Shown here: piece by piece, positions 7,579-15,805 of the stretch
How positions within the stretch are numbered: position 1 is the stretch's first letter
Layout of the letters: each line of letters begins with the position of its first letter
Assembly: GCA_015057205.1 (NCBI GenBank)
Contig: SVEW01000005.1
Coordinates: 1-30,539, forward strand
DNA: 30,539 nt
Origin: Lachnospiraceae bacterium
GTDB taxonomy: Bacteria; Bacillota; Clostridia; Lachnospirales; Lachnospiraceae
Reading direction: 5' to 3'
The notes under the pieces: generated by a model
Told to the model about the DNA's origin: nothing
Seen by the model: the letters and a program-made list of their open reading frames with translations, nothing else
Databases searched by the model: none
Made by a program: the position numbers and the translations under genes

Positions 7579-8481
7579 ATGGAGAAAAGAAAACTACTAT
7601 TTGTTTTTAATCCCCACTCAGGAAAAGCGCAAATTCGACCAAATTTGCTTCAAATAATAGATATTTTTACGAAAGCAGGGTACGATGTGACGGCTTACCC
7701 AACCCAATGTCAGGCGGATGCCTACAATAAAGTGAAGGCGGACGGTGCATTTTATGATCACATTGTCTGCAGTGGCGGTGATGGAACGTTGGATGAGACG
7801 GTTTCAGCCATTATGGATGCCGGTCTGAAGACGAATTTGGGTTACATTCCTGCCGGAAGCACAAATGACTTTGCAAATTCGTTAGATATACCAAAGGATA
7901 TGGTAAAGGCTGCGAATATTGCGGTGAATGGAACCCCGTTTTTATGCGATGTTGGTAAAATGGATGGTGTCACGTTTGTGTATGTGGCAGCATTTGGGCT
8001 TTTTACAGATGTGTCTTATCAGACAGATCAGGGACTTAAGAATATGCTGGGTCATGCGGCTTACATTTTGGAAGGGGCAAAGCGCCTTGGACAAATTGAG
8101 AGCTATCGGGTGAAGGTAGAGGCCAATGGCGAGGTGTATGAGGATGATTGGATTTATGGAATGGTAAGCAATTCAAAGTCAATAGGTGGTTTTTCTGCGT
8201 TGAGCGGCAAAGATGTTGAACTTGATGACGGCGTGTTTGAAGTGCTTCTTATAAAGATGCCAAGGAATCCAATTGAATTAAATGAAACGTTAGCCTGTTT
8301 GCTTAAACAGGAGTTTGATTTTAAACATTTGTATGCGTTTAAATCAGATGAGGTAACATTTACGTTTGAGAACCCTACTTGTTGGACAAGAGATGGTGAG
8401 TTTGGGGGATCGTATACGAAAGTGCAGATAAATAATTGCCAGAAACAGGTTCCATTTATGGTGGCCATGTCTGACAAATAA
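7579..8481 (+). CDS. Diacylglycerol/lipid kinase family protein (YegS/BmrU/DgkB type)
   Basis: The 300-residue protein has the DAGK catalytic domain: FNPHSGK at 10-16, GGDGTLDE near 65-72 and PAGSTNDFA near 94-102. These are the nucleotide-binding motifs of soluble diacylglycerol, sphingoid and related lipid kinases. The C-terminal beta-sandwich half (FGLFTDVSY, WxRDGE type near 275) is also present. The likely role is phosphorylation of diacylglycerol released during lipoteichoic or glycolipid synthesis, but the substrate cannot be told from sequence. The start is ATG 7579 behind AAAGGAAG. It lies 16 bp after the Crh-like gene, in the same direction. Confidence 0.9.
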   Translation: MEKRKLLFVFNPHSGKAQIRPNLLQIIDIFTKAGYDVTAYPTQCQADAYNKVKADGAFYDHIVCSGGDGTLDETVSAIMDAGLKTNLGYIPAGSTNDFANSLDIPKDMVKAANIAVNGTPFLCDVGKMDGVTFVYVAAFGLFTDVSYQTDQGLKNMLGHAAYILEGAKRLGQIESYRVKVEANGEVYEDDWIYGMVSNSKSIGGFSALSGKDVELDDGVFEVLLIKMPRNPIELNETLACLLKQEFDFKHLYAFKSDEVTFTFENPTCWTRDGEFGGSYTKVQINNCQKQVPFMVAMSDK

Positions 8482-8510
8482 TAATAATAATTTTACAGGG
8501 AGGAAAAGAA

Positions 8511-9377
8511 ATGTTAGTATCAGCAAAAGAAATGCTTATTAAGGCAAAAGAGGGTCATTATGCAGTAGGCCAGTTCAACATCAACAACCTGGAGTGGACA
8601 AAGGCTATTTTACTTACTGCTCAGGAGAATAATTCTCCGGTAATCCTTGGTGTATCTGAGGGTGCAGGAAAGTATATGGGCGGTTATGATACGGTTGTAG
8701 GAATGGTAAATGGAATGATCAAAGACCAGAACATTACTGTGCCGGTAGCGCTTCATTTAGATCATGGTAGCTATGAACACTGCCTCAAATGTATCGAAGC
8801 AGGATTTTCTTCAGTTATGTATGACGGTTCTCATGCACCAATCGAAGAGAACGTTGCTAATACAAGAAAATTAGTAGAACTTTGCGCAAAGAAAGGTATT
8901 TCTTTGGAAGCAGAAGTTGGATCCATCGGCGGAGAAGAAGATGGTGTTGTCGGACAGGGCGAGTGTGCAGATCCGAAGGAGTGCAAGGCTGTTGCTGATT
9001 TAGGCATTGACTTTTTGGCAGCAGGAATCGGCAATATTCATGGTAAATATCCGGCTAATTGGGCAGGCCTTAACTTTGATGTTTTGGCTGCGGTTCAGGA
9101 AGTTACCGGAGAGATGCCATTGGTACTTCATGGTGGAACAGGAATTCCGGCTGATATGATTAAGAAGGCTATTACTCTTGGTGTGTCTAAGATTAATGTT
9201 AATACAGAGTGCCAGCTTGCATTTGCAGCTGCAACCAGAAAATACGTAGAAGAAGGTAAGGATCAGGAAGGAAAAGGATACGATCCAAGAAAACTTCTTG
9301 CACCGGGCTTTGAAGCAATTAAAGCAACGGTTAAGGAGAAGATGGAATTATTTGGTTCAATCGACAAAGCGAACTAA
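8511..9377 (+). CDS. fba: Class II fructose-1,6-bisphosphate aldolase
   Basis: This enzyme reversibly cleaves fructose-1,6-bisphosphate to DHAP and glyceraldehyde-3-phosphate in glycolysis. The 288-residue protein has the zinc site and catalytic residues of class II enzymes: HLDHG with Asp84 and His85, YDGSHAPIEEN (104-114), EAEVGSIGGEED (133-144), His178 in GNIHGKYP, His207 in LHGGTG and the phosphate loop KINVNTE. AGGGAGG precedes ATG 8511. Codon use is that of a highly expressed gene (all Arg AGA). The product's substrate is also the activator of HprK encoded upstream, a thematic link within the cluster. Confidence 0.96.
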   Translation: MLVSAKEMLIKAKEGHYAVGQFNINNLEWTKAILLTAQENNSPVILGVSEGAGKYMGGYDTVVGMVNGMIKDQNITVPVALHLDHGSYEHCLKCIEAGFSSVMYDGSHAPIEENVANTRKLVELCAKKGISLEAEVGSIGGEEDGVVGQGECADPKECKAVADLGIDFLAAGIGNIHGKYPANWAGLNFDVLAAVQEVTGEMPLVLHGGTGIPADMIKKAITLGVSKINVNTECQLAFAAATRKYVEEGKDQEGKGYDPRKLLAPGFEAIKATVKEKMELFGSIDKAN

Positions 9378-9398
9378 GAATAGAATGGGGGCAGGCAA

Positions 9399-10448
9399 AT
9401 GGAAAACAGGCTACTGCTGATTAACAAGCGGGAGGAAGTTGTAACGGAGTTCCTGCGTTGCTTTGAGCACGAGGAATTTGTAATTGATGTTGCAAGATCC
9501 GGAGTAGAGGGGTTTGAAAGACTGCGCGAGACAGACTATAAGGTCGTTGTAACCGGAACGGTATTTCGGGATATAGACGGCGAGAAGCTGTTAAATTATA
9601 TCGCAAAGAACAAGCCGGAAACGGTTTGTATTGTGTACACGACGAAGCTGAGTGTGGCGCAGGTTGCCTACCTGACAAATCGGTTGCATGTGTTCCGCGT
9701 ATATCTTCGTCCAGGAGATTATCGAGGCGAAATGCTGACAGGAATTCAGGAAGCCTTTGAACTGTACGATGTTCGTGAGGCGGAGCGTGAGATTGAGAAA
9801 GAAGAACGTAAGAATTTGGAAATGCAGCAGGAACGCTTTAATGATATGCGACAAAAGGTGATGCAGCGAGAAGAAGCAGATACATTGTTGCTCAGAATCT
9901 TTGAACCAATCCTTAATAGGATTGTAGAGAGCGGTGATGATTTGGATGAGGTGGAGCGTGCTCAACTGCTAACGGTTGAGAAACAGATTATAGCACAGTA
10001 TATGAAAGAGAATCAGCAGCCTGTAGGTGGATTGGGGACCATAGAGGTTAAATTGCGCCATCAATTTTTTGAAGGCTTTGAGAATCGGCGTCTAAGCGTT
10101 CGGACTGGGTCTATGGTTATCCAGCTGAATCAATCATTTGTGGATTCGGTGTATATGTGCATCTGGCTTCTGATACGACGAATCACAATGCTTACCAAGT
10201 CTTTCCAAACGGAGGTTGACATTGATTTTGAGACAAGTACCAAAGTAAATGTAGATGTGCATTTTCGTCTGCCGGATGGGGTATGGCAGGAAGAAGAAAA
10301 TCGTGCCCTATCGAAGAAAATTACGACGGTGCACGAACAGGTTGTAAAAGATTTGTGTAGTGACTTTGTACGAAAACCGGTAGAAGATGGACTTGTGTAT
10401 CATCTGCTTTTGGATTCGCAAAGAGAAGTAATATTTGAAAGTGTTTAA
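9399..10448 (+). CDS. Degenerate response-regulator-like protein (pseudo-receiver plus uncharacterised C-terminal domain)
   Basis: Residues 1-125 have the length and pattern of a CheY-like receiver, but its phosphorylation chemistry is gone. The acidic pair aligns to Asn9-Lys10. The phospho-acceptor Asp aligns to Gly53 (YKVVVTGTVFRDIDG against the usual YDLVLLDxxMPxxDG). The conserved Lys-Pro is Arg104-Pro. Residues about 125-160 are a charged, probably coiled-coil segment. The C-terminal 190 residues are of a family I do not recognise; alternation such as VDIDFETSTKVNVDVHFRLPDG could suggest a degraded GHKL-ATPase-like fold, but no N or G boxes are visible. The start has GGGGGCAGG upstream, 21 bp after fba, and a terminator follows. 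Function is unknown; I infer a phosphorylation-independent signalling or scaffold protein. Confidence 0.75.
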   Translation: MENRLLLINKREEVVTEFLRCFEHEEFVIDVARSGVEGFERLRETDYKVVVTGTVFRDIDGEKLLNYIAKNKPETVCIVYTTKLSVAQVAYLTNRLHVFRVYLRPGDYRGEMLTGIQEAFELYDVREAEREIEKEERKNLEMQQERFNDMRQKVMQREEADTLLLRIFEPILNRIVESGDDLDEVERAQLLTVEKQIIAQYMKENQQPVGGLGTIEVKLRHQFFEGFENRRLSVRTGSMVIQLNQSFVDSVYMCIWLLIRRITMLTKSFQTEVDIDFETSTKVNVDVHFRLPDGVWQEEENRALSKKITTVHEQVVKDLCSDFVRKPVEDGLVYHLLLDSQREVIFESV

Positions 10449-10456
10449 TTAAAATA

Positions 10457-10506
10457 GGGGCTATCGCTTTAGATGATTGGTTCATCTTAGCGAGGCCCCC
10501 TTTTTT
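10457..10506 (+). terminator. Rho-independent terminator closing the uvrC-to-fba cluster
   Basis: GGGGCTATCGCTTTAGATGA pairs imperfectly with TCATCTTAGCGAGGCCCC around a short loop and is followed by a run of T (10501-10506). It lies between two convergent genes. The opposite strand has only a weak T-rich tail, so it mainly serves the plus strand. Confidence 0.85.
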
Positions 10507-10561
10507 AGCCTTAATTATTAATTTGATAATCAATGAATGAGTATTTTCTTACTCAATTGTG

Positions 10562-13150
10562 TTATTCAACACTGGCTGTTTCATCGCCATCTTCATTATC
10601 CTCGTCTCCTTCGGCCGGTTCCTCGTCATCATTGTTCTTTGGAAGTTTGCTGCCGTCGTGTAAATCACATAATTTTTTCTCGAAATTGTTAGGCAACAAA
10701 TACTTGCCGTCGCCGGAGTTGGAAGAACCACCGATTATAAATACTTTGGTTTTGATTCCGCTTTCGGGACAGTGTGGCCCGGCAGCCATGCCGGATTTGC
10801 CGCAAACAGAGACAGCAATGTGATGGTTACAATGCTCGGTAGGAACGTTACCCGCTGCAAAATATTCTGTTCGGACACAGTTGCCACGTGGGTCGTGATT
10901 ACACACGCCGTCTTGCGCAAGAAGACCGGATTTGGTGCAAATTTTTGCGGTAACAATTCCCTTTGGCTTGATAAAATCCTTATAGGAAAGCTTAGCATGA
11001 ATTTTACTCATGCATAGTTTCCACAAATCTTTTACATAACCAGTGTTTCCAAGAACAGAATTGTCGTCATAGCCACCCCACATAACACAAGTGTAATATG
11101 GAGTAAAACCGGCAAACAACGCATCACGGTTTGCTGTGGTTGTACCAGATTTACCGGCTATGGCCATGCCTGGGAAGTTGCAACGTACACCGGTGCCGGA
11201 TTTAACTACGTCTTGCATAGCATTGGTTAGTAGCCAGGCTGTTGTTTCTTTTAATACGGTGCGACTTTGCGGCTGGTTATCAATCACAACATTGCCTTTG
11301 TGGTCCACAATTTTCGTGTAAAGACGAGGCTTGTTGTAGGTTCCGCTATTAGCAATGGTGGCATATGCGGCAGTCAATTCAAGGTTGCTTACTCCTTTGG
11401 AAATGCCACCTAGACAAAGCACCTGAACAATATCCTGTGTGGAAAGAGAAGTAAAACCGAAATTAGTCAGGTAATCATAACCAACCTGTGGAGATACTTC
11501 TTCTAGTGTTTTAACTGCTACAACGTTGATGGAACGCATAATACCTTCGCGATATGTGGTGAAACCACGGTACACGCCGTCATAGTTTCGAAGCGGGGAA
11601 CCGTCTGTTTTCTTATATGGCGCATCATCCTGCACCGATGCTAATGATTTGCCGCCGGTATCTAACGCCGGAGCGTAGGATGCTAATACCTTAAAGGTAG
11701 ATCCGGGCTGGCGATAGGTGTTAGATGCACGGTTCAAGGTAAGACTGCCCGCCTTGTCGCCGCGACCGCCAACCAAAGCTTTCACTTCTCCGGTGTACTG
11801 ATCGATAATTGTACAGGAAGCCTGTGGTTGAGGAACGTAAATAACGCTTTCGCTGTCCTTTACAAAAGTGCCGCCCTTGGAAAGAACGTGTTTTTTGTAC
11901 TCGGCAATTGCGGCATCTGCAGCAGCTTTGTTTGCGAAATCAAGGGTGTAACGCTTGCCTTTGATTCCCCTGAAATATTTTAAAATGTTTTGCTCAGTTA
12001 AAGCGGTAATCTCGCCGCGTTTATCCTGGTATTTGATAAACCAGTTAATGTATACCTGTGCGGTCGGATAGTTTGCGCTGTTGCTTAACGCTTTTTCACA
12101 GATGCGTTGAATCTTGCTGTCTTGCGTAGAATATATTTTTAATCCACCGCTGTAAATCATCTTATAGGCCTGCGTTTCCGAATAGCCTCGCAGAGACTTT
12201 AAATCTTCCGCTACCTGTTCAATTAATTCGTCCACAAAATAGGATGAAGCATGAGATGATTTGGATTGAGCATTATTAACTTTTTGAATACGAGAATATA
12301 CGTCATCAGCCATTGCTTCTTTGTATTCCTGCTGCGTAATGTATTCGTGCTCTAACATTTTCTTCAGCGTACGATTCTTACGTCTTTCATTGTTCTCAGG
12401 ATGAGAAATTGGATTGTTGCCGGAAGGATTCTGCGTAATAGCAGCAATTACCGCACATTCCGATAAAGTAAGTTCAGAACAATCCTTATTGAAGTATCGT
12501 AAGGAAGCTGCCTGAACCCCTAAGGTATTTTGGCCTAAGTTAATACTGTTCAAATAGTTCTCTAAAATCCAGTCTTTGCTCTTTACTTTCTTTTCAAGTT
12601 GTACCGCAAGATACTGTTCCTGAATCTTACGTTTGATCTTTTGCGCTTTTGATTCGTTTACCCAATCGGTAAAGACGTTGTTTTTCAAAAGCTGTTGCGT
12701 AATGGTACTTGCACCTTGGGTTAGTCTGCCATGGGCAAGACCGGTGATGCCGGCGCGGATGATTCCTTTTAAATCAATACCGTTGTGTTCGTAAAATCGC
12801 TCATCTTCAATTGCGACGAAGGCGTGCTGCAGATTCTTTGGTATTTCTTTGATGGTGACGTACTGTCGGTTAGAACCTGCGGCAACCAAAGTGTCAATTT
12901 CCTTGCCTTTAGAATCGTACACCGTAGATAAATAGCCGGTTGGTGAAACGTCAATACTATCTATGTCCGGGGCAGATGCCAGGATTCCTTTGTAAATGCC
13001 AAAAGCTGCACAACTCCCAATGATAATCAGGGCGAAAAAGCAAATCAGAAGTGTTTTTCCGAAAATAAGGAAAAAGCGATGTCTCAATCGTGCGCTCTTT
13101 GAAGTCACTTTCTTACGCTTTTTCATTGTGCTTTTCTTACTATAGTCCAT
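10562..13150 (-). CDS. Class A penicillin-binding protein (bifunctional glycosyltransferase/transpeptidase, PBP1A type)
   Basis: This membrane-anchored enzyme polymerises lipid II and cross-links peptidoglycan. The 862-residue protein has a basic cytoplasmic tail, a TM helix at about 26-52 and a GT51 domain at about 95-270 (EDERFYEHNG with Glu115; QGASTITQQLLKN near 145-157). The transpeptidase has SxxK at Ser484 (GSTFK), SxN in RSINVV and KSGTT near 630. Between the domains, at about 350-440, lies an extra lysine/alanine-rich segment. The C-terminus carries a seven-Cys region and then a strongly acidic tail. I chose ATG at 13148-13150 because GGAGG precedes it on the minus strand; an upstream in-frame ATG at 13195 has no such site. 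Transcription is convergent with the fba cluster. Confidence 0.95.
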   Translation of the reverse strand: MDYSKKSTMKKRKKVTSKSARLRHRFFLIFGKTLLICFFALIIIGSCAAFGIYKGILASAPDIDSIDVSPTGYLSTVYDSKGKEIDTLVAAGSNRQYVTIKEIPKNLQHAFVAIEDERFYEHNGIDLKGIIRAGITGLAHGRLTQGASTITQQLLKNNVFTDWVNESKAQKIKRKIQEQYLAVQLEKKVKSKDWILENYLNSINLGQNTLGVQAASLRYFNKDCSELTLSECAVIAAITQNPSGNNPISHPENNERRKNRTLKKMLEHEYITQQEYKEAMADDVYSRIQKVNNAQSKSSHASSYFVDELIEQVAEDLKSLRGYSETQAYKMIYSGGLKIYSTQDSKIQRICEKALSNSANYPTAQVYINWFIKYQDKRGEITALTEQNILKYFRGIKGKRYTLDFANKAAADAAIAEYKKHVLSKGGTFVKDSESVIYVPQPQASCTIIDQYTGEVKALVGGRGDKAGSLTLNRASNTYRQPGSTFKVLASYAPALDTGGKSLASVQDDAPYKKTDGSPLRNYDGVYRGFTTYREGIMRSINVVAVKTLEEVSPQVGYDYLTNFGFTSLSTQDIVQVLCLGGISKGVSNLELTAAYATIANSGTYNKPRLYTKIVDHKGNVVIDNQPQSRTVLKETTAWLLTNAMQDVVKSGTGVRCNFPGMAIAGKSGTTTANRDALFAGFTPYYTCVMWGGYDDNSVLGNTGYVKDLWKLCMSKIHAKLSYKDFIKPKGIVTAKICTKSGLLAQDGVCNHDPRGNCVRTEYFAAGNVPTEHCNHHIAVSVCGKSGMAAGPHCPESGIKTKVFIIGGSSNSGDGKYLLPNNFEKKLCDLHDGSKLPKNNDDEEPAEGDEDNEDGDETASVE

Positions 13151-13206
13151 ATTAACCTCCTTGACTAATTCAGTCATATACTTTTCATTGCACAATTTTA
13201 CCCTTT

Positions 13207-13215
13207 ATTATACCA
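13207..13215 (-). promoter_or_regulatory. Promoter -10 of the penicillin-binding protein gene
   Basis: On the minus strand, TATAAT (complement of 13207-13212) is preceded by TGG, a TGn extended -10. No good -35 is seen at 17 bp; a TTGTCT lies 22 bp upstream. The leader would be about 50 bases. Confidence 0.5.
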
Positions 13216-13242
13216 AATAAAACGGAAATAATAAAGACAATC

Positions 13243-13271
13243 TTGTGTGCGGGGATGGATAATGTTATAGT
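13243..13271 (+). promoter_or_regulatory. Promoter of the yigZ-like gene
   Basis: TTGTGT (13243-13248), a 17-bp spacer and TATAGT (13266-13271) lie about 30 bp before the chosen start. The promoter is back to back with that of the penicillin-binding protein gene. Confidence 0.55.
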
Positions 13272-13303
13272 ATAAAGAAGAAATGGAGAAAAGGAGCGCA
13301 AGT

Positions 13304-13951
13304 ATGGCATTAACAAAATCAATTTATGAAGGTGGAATGGGGGAAATTGTGGAGAAGAAATCTCGATTTATTGCAACCATCTGTCCGGTTGAAACGGAGG
13401 AGGAAGCCACTGCGTTTATTGCCGCGCAGAAAAAGAAGTATTATGATGCCAGACACAATTGCTCGGCTTATATCATAGGTAGAAATGGGGAATTGAAGCG
13501 GTCTAGTGACGACGGAGAACCGTCCGGAACGGCCGGAAGACCGATACTTGAGGTTTTGGAGCGAGAAGGCATTTACAACGTCTGCGTGGTTGTGACACGT
13601 TATTTTGGAGGAACGCTTCTTGGAACAGGTGGTCTGGTGCGTGCTTATCAGGGGGCGACCAAGGAGGCGATGGCGCAATGCAGCTTTCTTGAACGCGCAC
13701 AGGGACATGTGGTAACGGTGATAATTCCGTATACGTTACTGGGCAAATTTCAGTATTTTTGCAACAGTAATGGAATACCGGTTTTGGATACAATCTACGA
13801 AACGGATATTACGTTAAAGATGATTTTTTCGAAAGAGCGCAAGGAAGAATTTGTTAAAGAGGTCATGAAGTTTACGGAAGGAAGCATAAACTGTGAGGTT
13901 TCCGAAGAGGTGGAATATGCATTAAAGGGGCAAGAAATACTGCTTTTTTAA
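13304..13951 (+). CDS. YigZ/IMPACT family protein
   Basis: The 215-residue protein has the two-domain bacterial YigZ layout. The N-terminal UPF0029/IMPACT domain contains KKSRFIATICPV, RHNCSAYIIG, DDGEPSGTAGRPIL and VVTRYFGGTLLGTGGLVRAY. The C-terminal ferredoxin-like DUF1949 domain lies at about 135-205. Family members are related to eukaryotic IMPACT, a regulator of GCN2; the bacterial role is not settled and may involve nucleic acid or ribosome binding. I chose ATG 13304 because AAAGGAG sits 8 bp upstream. The in-frame ATG 13283 would add MEKRSAS without a good site. The tRNA-Gln gene follows with its own promoter. Confidence 0.9.
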   Translation: MALTKSIYEGGMGEIVEKKSRFIATICPVETEEEATAFIAAQKKKYYDARHNCSAYIIGRNGELKRSSDDGEPSGTAGRPILEVLEREGIYNVCVVVTRYFGGTLLGTGGLVRAYQGATKEAMAQCSFLERAQGHVVTVIIPYTLLGKFQYFCNSNGIPVLDTIYETDITLKMIFSKERKEEFVKEVMKFTEGSINCEVSEEVEYALKGQEILLF

Positions 13952-13978
13952 AAAAATAAAAAAATTTTAAAAAAGTAC

Positions 13979-14007
13979 TTGCATTTTCTTTGGATATGCT
14001 ATATAAT
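13979..14007 (+). promoter_or_regulatory. Promoter of tRNA-Gln
   Basis: TTGCAT (13979-13984), a 17-bp spacer and TATAAT (14002-14007) lie 19 bp before the tRNA 5' end, in an A/T-rich block. Confidence 0.8.
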
Positions 14008-14026
14008 ACTTTTTGTTGACACGCAA

Positions 14027-14099
14027 TGGCCCATAGCCAAACGGTAAGGCAGCGGACTCTGACTCCGTCATTTTCAAGGTTCGAATCCTTGTGGGCCAG
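14027..14099 (+). tRNA. tRNA-Gln (anticodon CTG)
   Basis: A full cloverleaf can be folded by hand. The acceptor TGGCCCA (14027-14033) pairs with TGGGCCA (14092-14098). The D arm is GCC/GGC. The anticodon stem GCGGA/TCCGT encloses the loop CTCTGAC with anticodon CTG at 14059-14061, which reads CAG. The T arm is CAAGG-TTCGAAT-CCTTG. The discriminator is G14099, and CCA is not encoded. This is the CAG-specific isoacceptor; the TTG-anticodon tRNA-Gln must lie elsewhere. Confidence 0.95.
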
Positions 14100-14101
14100 C
14101 T

Positions 14102-14129
14102 AAAGCATCACGTTTCGTGGTGCTTTTTT
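14102..14129 (+). terminator. Terminator of tRNA-Gln
   Basis: AAGCATCACG and CGTGGTGCTT form a 10-bp stem with one G-T pair and a TTT loop, followed by a T-run. It begins three bases after the tRNA. Confidence 0.9.
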
Positions 14130-14189
14130 CTTTACCTAAAGATAGTCCTGCAGATGATAGGAACGGGGAAGTAGGAATAGGAGGTATTT

Positions 14190-14906
14190 ATGTATACTTT
14201 TCAAAGTAGAGTGAGGTATTCGGAATTGAGTTGCGATGAGCAATTATCCATTCCGGGAATTGTGAATTACTTCCAAGACTGTTCGACGTTTCAGTCGGAG
14301 GATTTAGGAAGGGGAATCGACTGGCTTAATGAACATAATCGATGTTGGGTGGTGAATTCCTGGCAAGGGAAGATTTTTCGCAGGCCTACATTGGGAGAAA
14401 CGATACACATCTGTACATGGCCTCATGACATGCGAGGAATGTTTGGTGAACGTAATTTTTGCATTCGCGATGCGGCAGGGCAGGATTTGGTAATAGCAGA
14501 ATCGTTGTGGACCTATATGGATACCAGCAAAATGCGGCCTGTGAAAGTGGATAAAGATGTGTTAGCGACTTATCGGTTGGAGGATCCTATTCGTGCTGAA
14601 TGGAAAGGGCGTAAGATTCTGGTCCCGGATGATATGGAAGTGATGGAGCCGATTAAGGTTGGAGCACATTTACTTGATACAAATGGGCATGTAAACAATG
14701 GGAAGTATGTAATGCTTGCTATGGAATATGTGCCGGTGAGGTTTGAAATTTCAGCGTTTCGTGTGGAGTATAAACGTTCGGCATTGCCGGGTGAGAAAAT
14801 GGTTCCGTATGTCAAGCGAACGCAGGAGCGCATTGTAGTAGTATTTAAAGACACAGAAGAACAGATAGATACGATAGTAGAATTTGAAAGAGGAACGATA
14901 TGTTAA
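14190..14906 (+). CDS. Acyl-ACP thioesterase (FatA/FatB-like, double hot-dog)
   Basis: The 238-residue protein belongs to the bacterial acyl-ACP thioesterase family, which hydrolyses acyl-ACP to free fatty acids. Two hot-dog repeats are visible. The N-terminal half has VRYSELSCDEQLSIPGIVNYFQD and the segment WLNEHNRCWVV. The C-terminal half has LLDTNGHVNNGKYV with the Asp/Asn/His of the active site (about 160-175). Plant enzymes carry the same NxHVNNxxY signature. AGGAGG lies just before ATG 14190. The stop codon overlaps the next gene start (ATGTTAA), so the two are translationally coupled. In anaerobes such enzymes may supply free fatty acids or tune membrane lipid flow; the exact substrate chain length cannot be read. 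Confidence 0.9.
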   Translation: MYTFQSRVRYSELSCDEQLSIPGIVNYFQDCSTFQSEDLGRGIDWLNEHNRCWVVNSWQGKIFRRPTLGETIHICTWPHDMRGMFGERNFCIRDAAGQDLVIAESLWTYMDTSKMRPVKVDKDVLATYRLEDPIRAEWKGRKILVPDDMEVMEPIKVGAHLLDTNGHVNNGKYVMLAMEYVPVRFEISAFRVEYKRSALPGEKMVPYVKRTQERIVVVFKDTEEQIDTIVEFERGTIC

Positions 14907-15742
14907 GATTAGGAGAGAAACAGACCTTAGAAGTGGTAAAACGCGTTGAGTTTGGCGTTTATCTTGCACAGAGCCGTGAAGGTGATGAGCAACGTGTGCT
15001 TTTGCCAAGCAAGCAGGTGCCGGACTATATTAGGACAGGTGATAAGTTAGAGGTTTTTTTATATAAGGATTCGAAGGATCGTTTGATTGCGACTACCAGA
15101 GAACCAAAGCTTTTGTTGAATCAGTATGGTGTGTTGAAGGTATCTCAGACAACGAAGATAGGAGCCTTTTTGGAATGGGGACTTGAGAAAGATTTGCTTT
15201 TACCATATAAGGAACAAACATATCCGGTGAAGACGGGCGACGAGGTATTGGTGCATCTTTATATTGATAAAAGTGATCGATTGGCAGCGTCTATGCGCGG
15301 TCTTTATCATATGTTGAGCCAGAATTCGCCATATCGTGTGGAAGATGTGGTGAAAGGACGCGTGTATGAATTCAGCAAGAATTTCGGCGCATTTGTGGCT
15401 GTTGACGATAAGTATTCTGCGTTGATTCCACATTACGAGGATCATAGTCAGTTAAGGATTGGTCAGATTGTGGACGCTAGAGTGACGGAGGTTAAGGAGG
15501 ATGGAAAACTAACGCTTTCCTTACGTCAAAAGGCATATATGCAGATAGAGGAAGATGCGAAGCATGTTCTTTCGGTTATTGAAGAGTTTGCGGGAGTGCT
15601 TCCTTTTAATGACAAAGCGCCGGCTGAGGTGATTATGCGTGACGTTGGACTGAGTAAGAATGCTTTTAAACGTGCGGTTGGTCATCTTTATAAAGAAAGA
15701 TTGATAGAAATTACAGATAAAAGTATCCGTTTGGTGAAATAA
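14900..15742 (+). CDS. CvfB-like S1 RNA-binding protein
   Basis: The 280-residue protein matches the conserved virulence factor B / YitL family. It has two N-terminal S1-like beta-barrels (about 1-65 and 70-140), a third true S1 domain (VVKGRVYEFSKNFGAFVAV, about 150-215) and a C-terminal winged helix (VGLSKNAFKRAVGHLYKERLI). CvfB in Staphylococcus binds RNA and affects expression of virulence genes; in non-pathogens the role is probably general RNA regulation. It overlaps the thioesterase gene by 7 bases, with GAGGAACG upstream of ATG. Confidence 0.88.
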   Translation: MLRLGEKQTLEVVKRVEFGVYLAQSREGDEQRVLLPSKQVPDYIRTGDKLEVFLYKDSKDRLIATTREPKLLLNQYGVLKVSQTTKIGAFLEWGLEKDLLLPYKEQTYPVKTGDEVLVHLYIDKSDRLAASMRGLYHMLSQNSPYRVEDVVKGRVYEFSKNFGAFVAVDDKYSALIPHYEDHSQLRIGQIVDARVTEVKEDGKLTLSLRQKAYMQIEEDAKHVLSVIEEFAGVLPFNDKAPAEVIMRDVGLSKNAFKRAVGHLYKERLIEITDKSIRLVK

Positions 15743-15743
15743 G

Positions 15744-15752
15744 TGTTATACT
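15744..15752 (+). promoter_or_regulatory. Candidate extended -10 promoter of ridA
   Basis: TGTTATACT (15744-15752) is a TGn extended -10; the -35 at 17 bp (TATCCG) is poor. A short imperfect inverted repeat, TGTGGGGCA/TGCCACA, follows at about 15756-15777 and could be an operator or leader hairpin. Confidence 0.4.
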
Positions 15753-15805
15753 ATTATGTGGGGCAGATGATGCCACAATAATAATGTAACGGAGGATATG
15801 ATAAG

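Noticed and set aside
8479..8500. TAATAATAATAAT run as a microsatellite or binding site
   Set aside because: Short, low-complexity spacer before the fba ribosome site; a stop-codon run, no further evidence.
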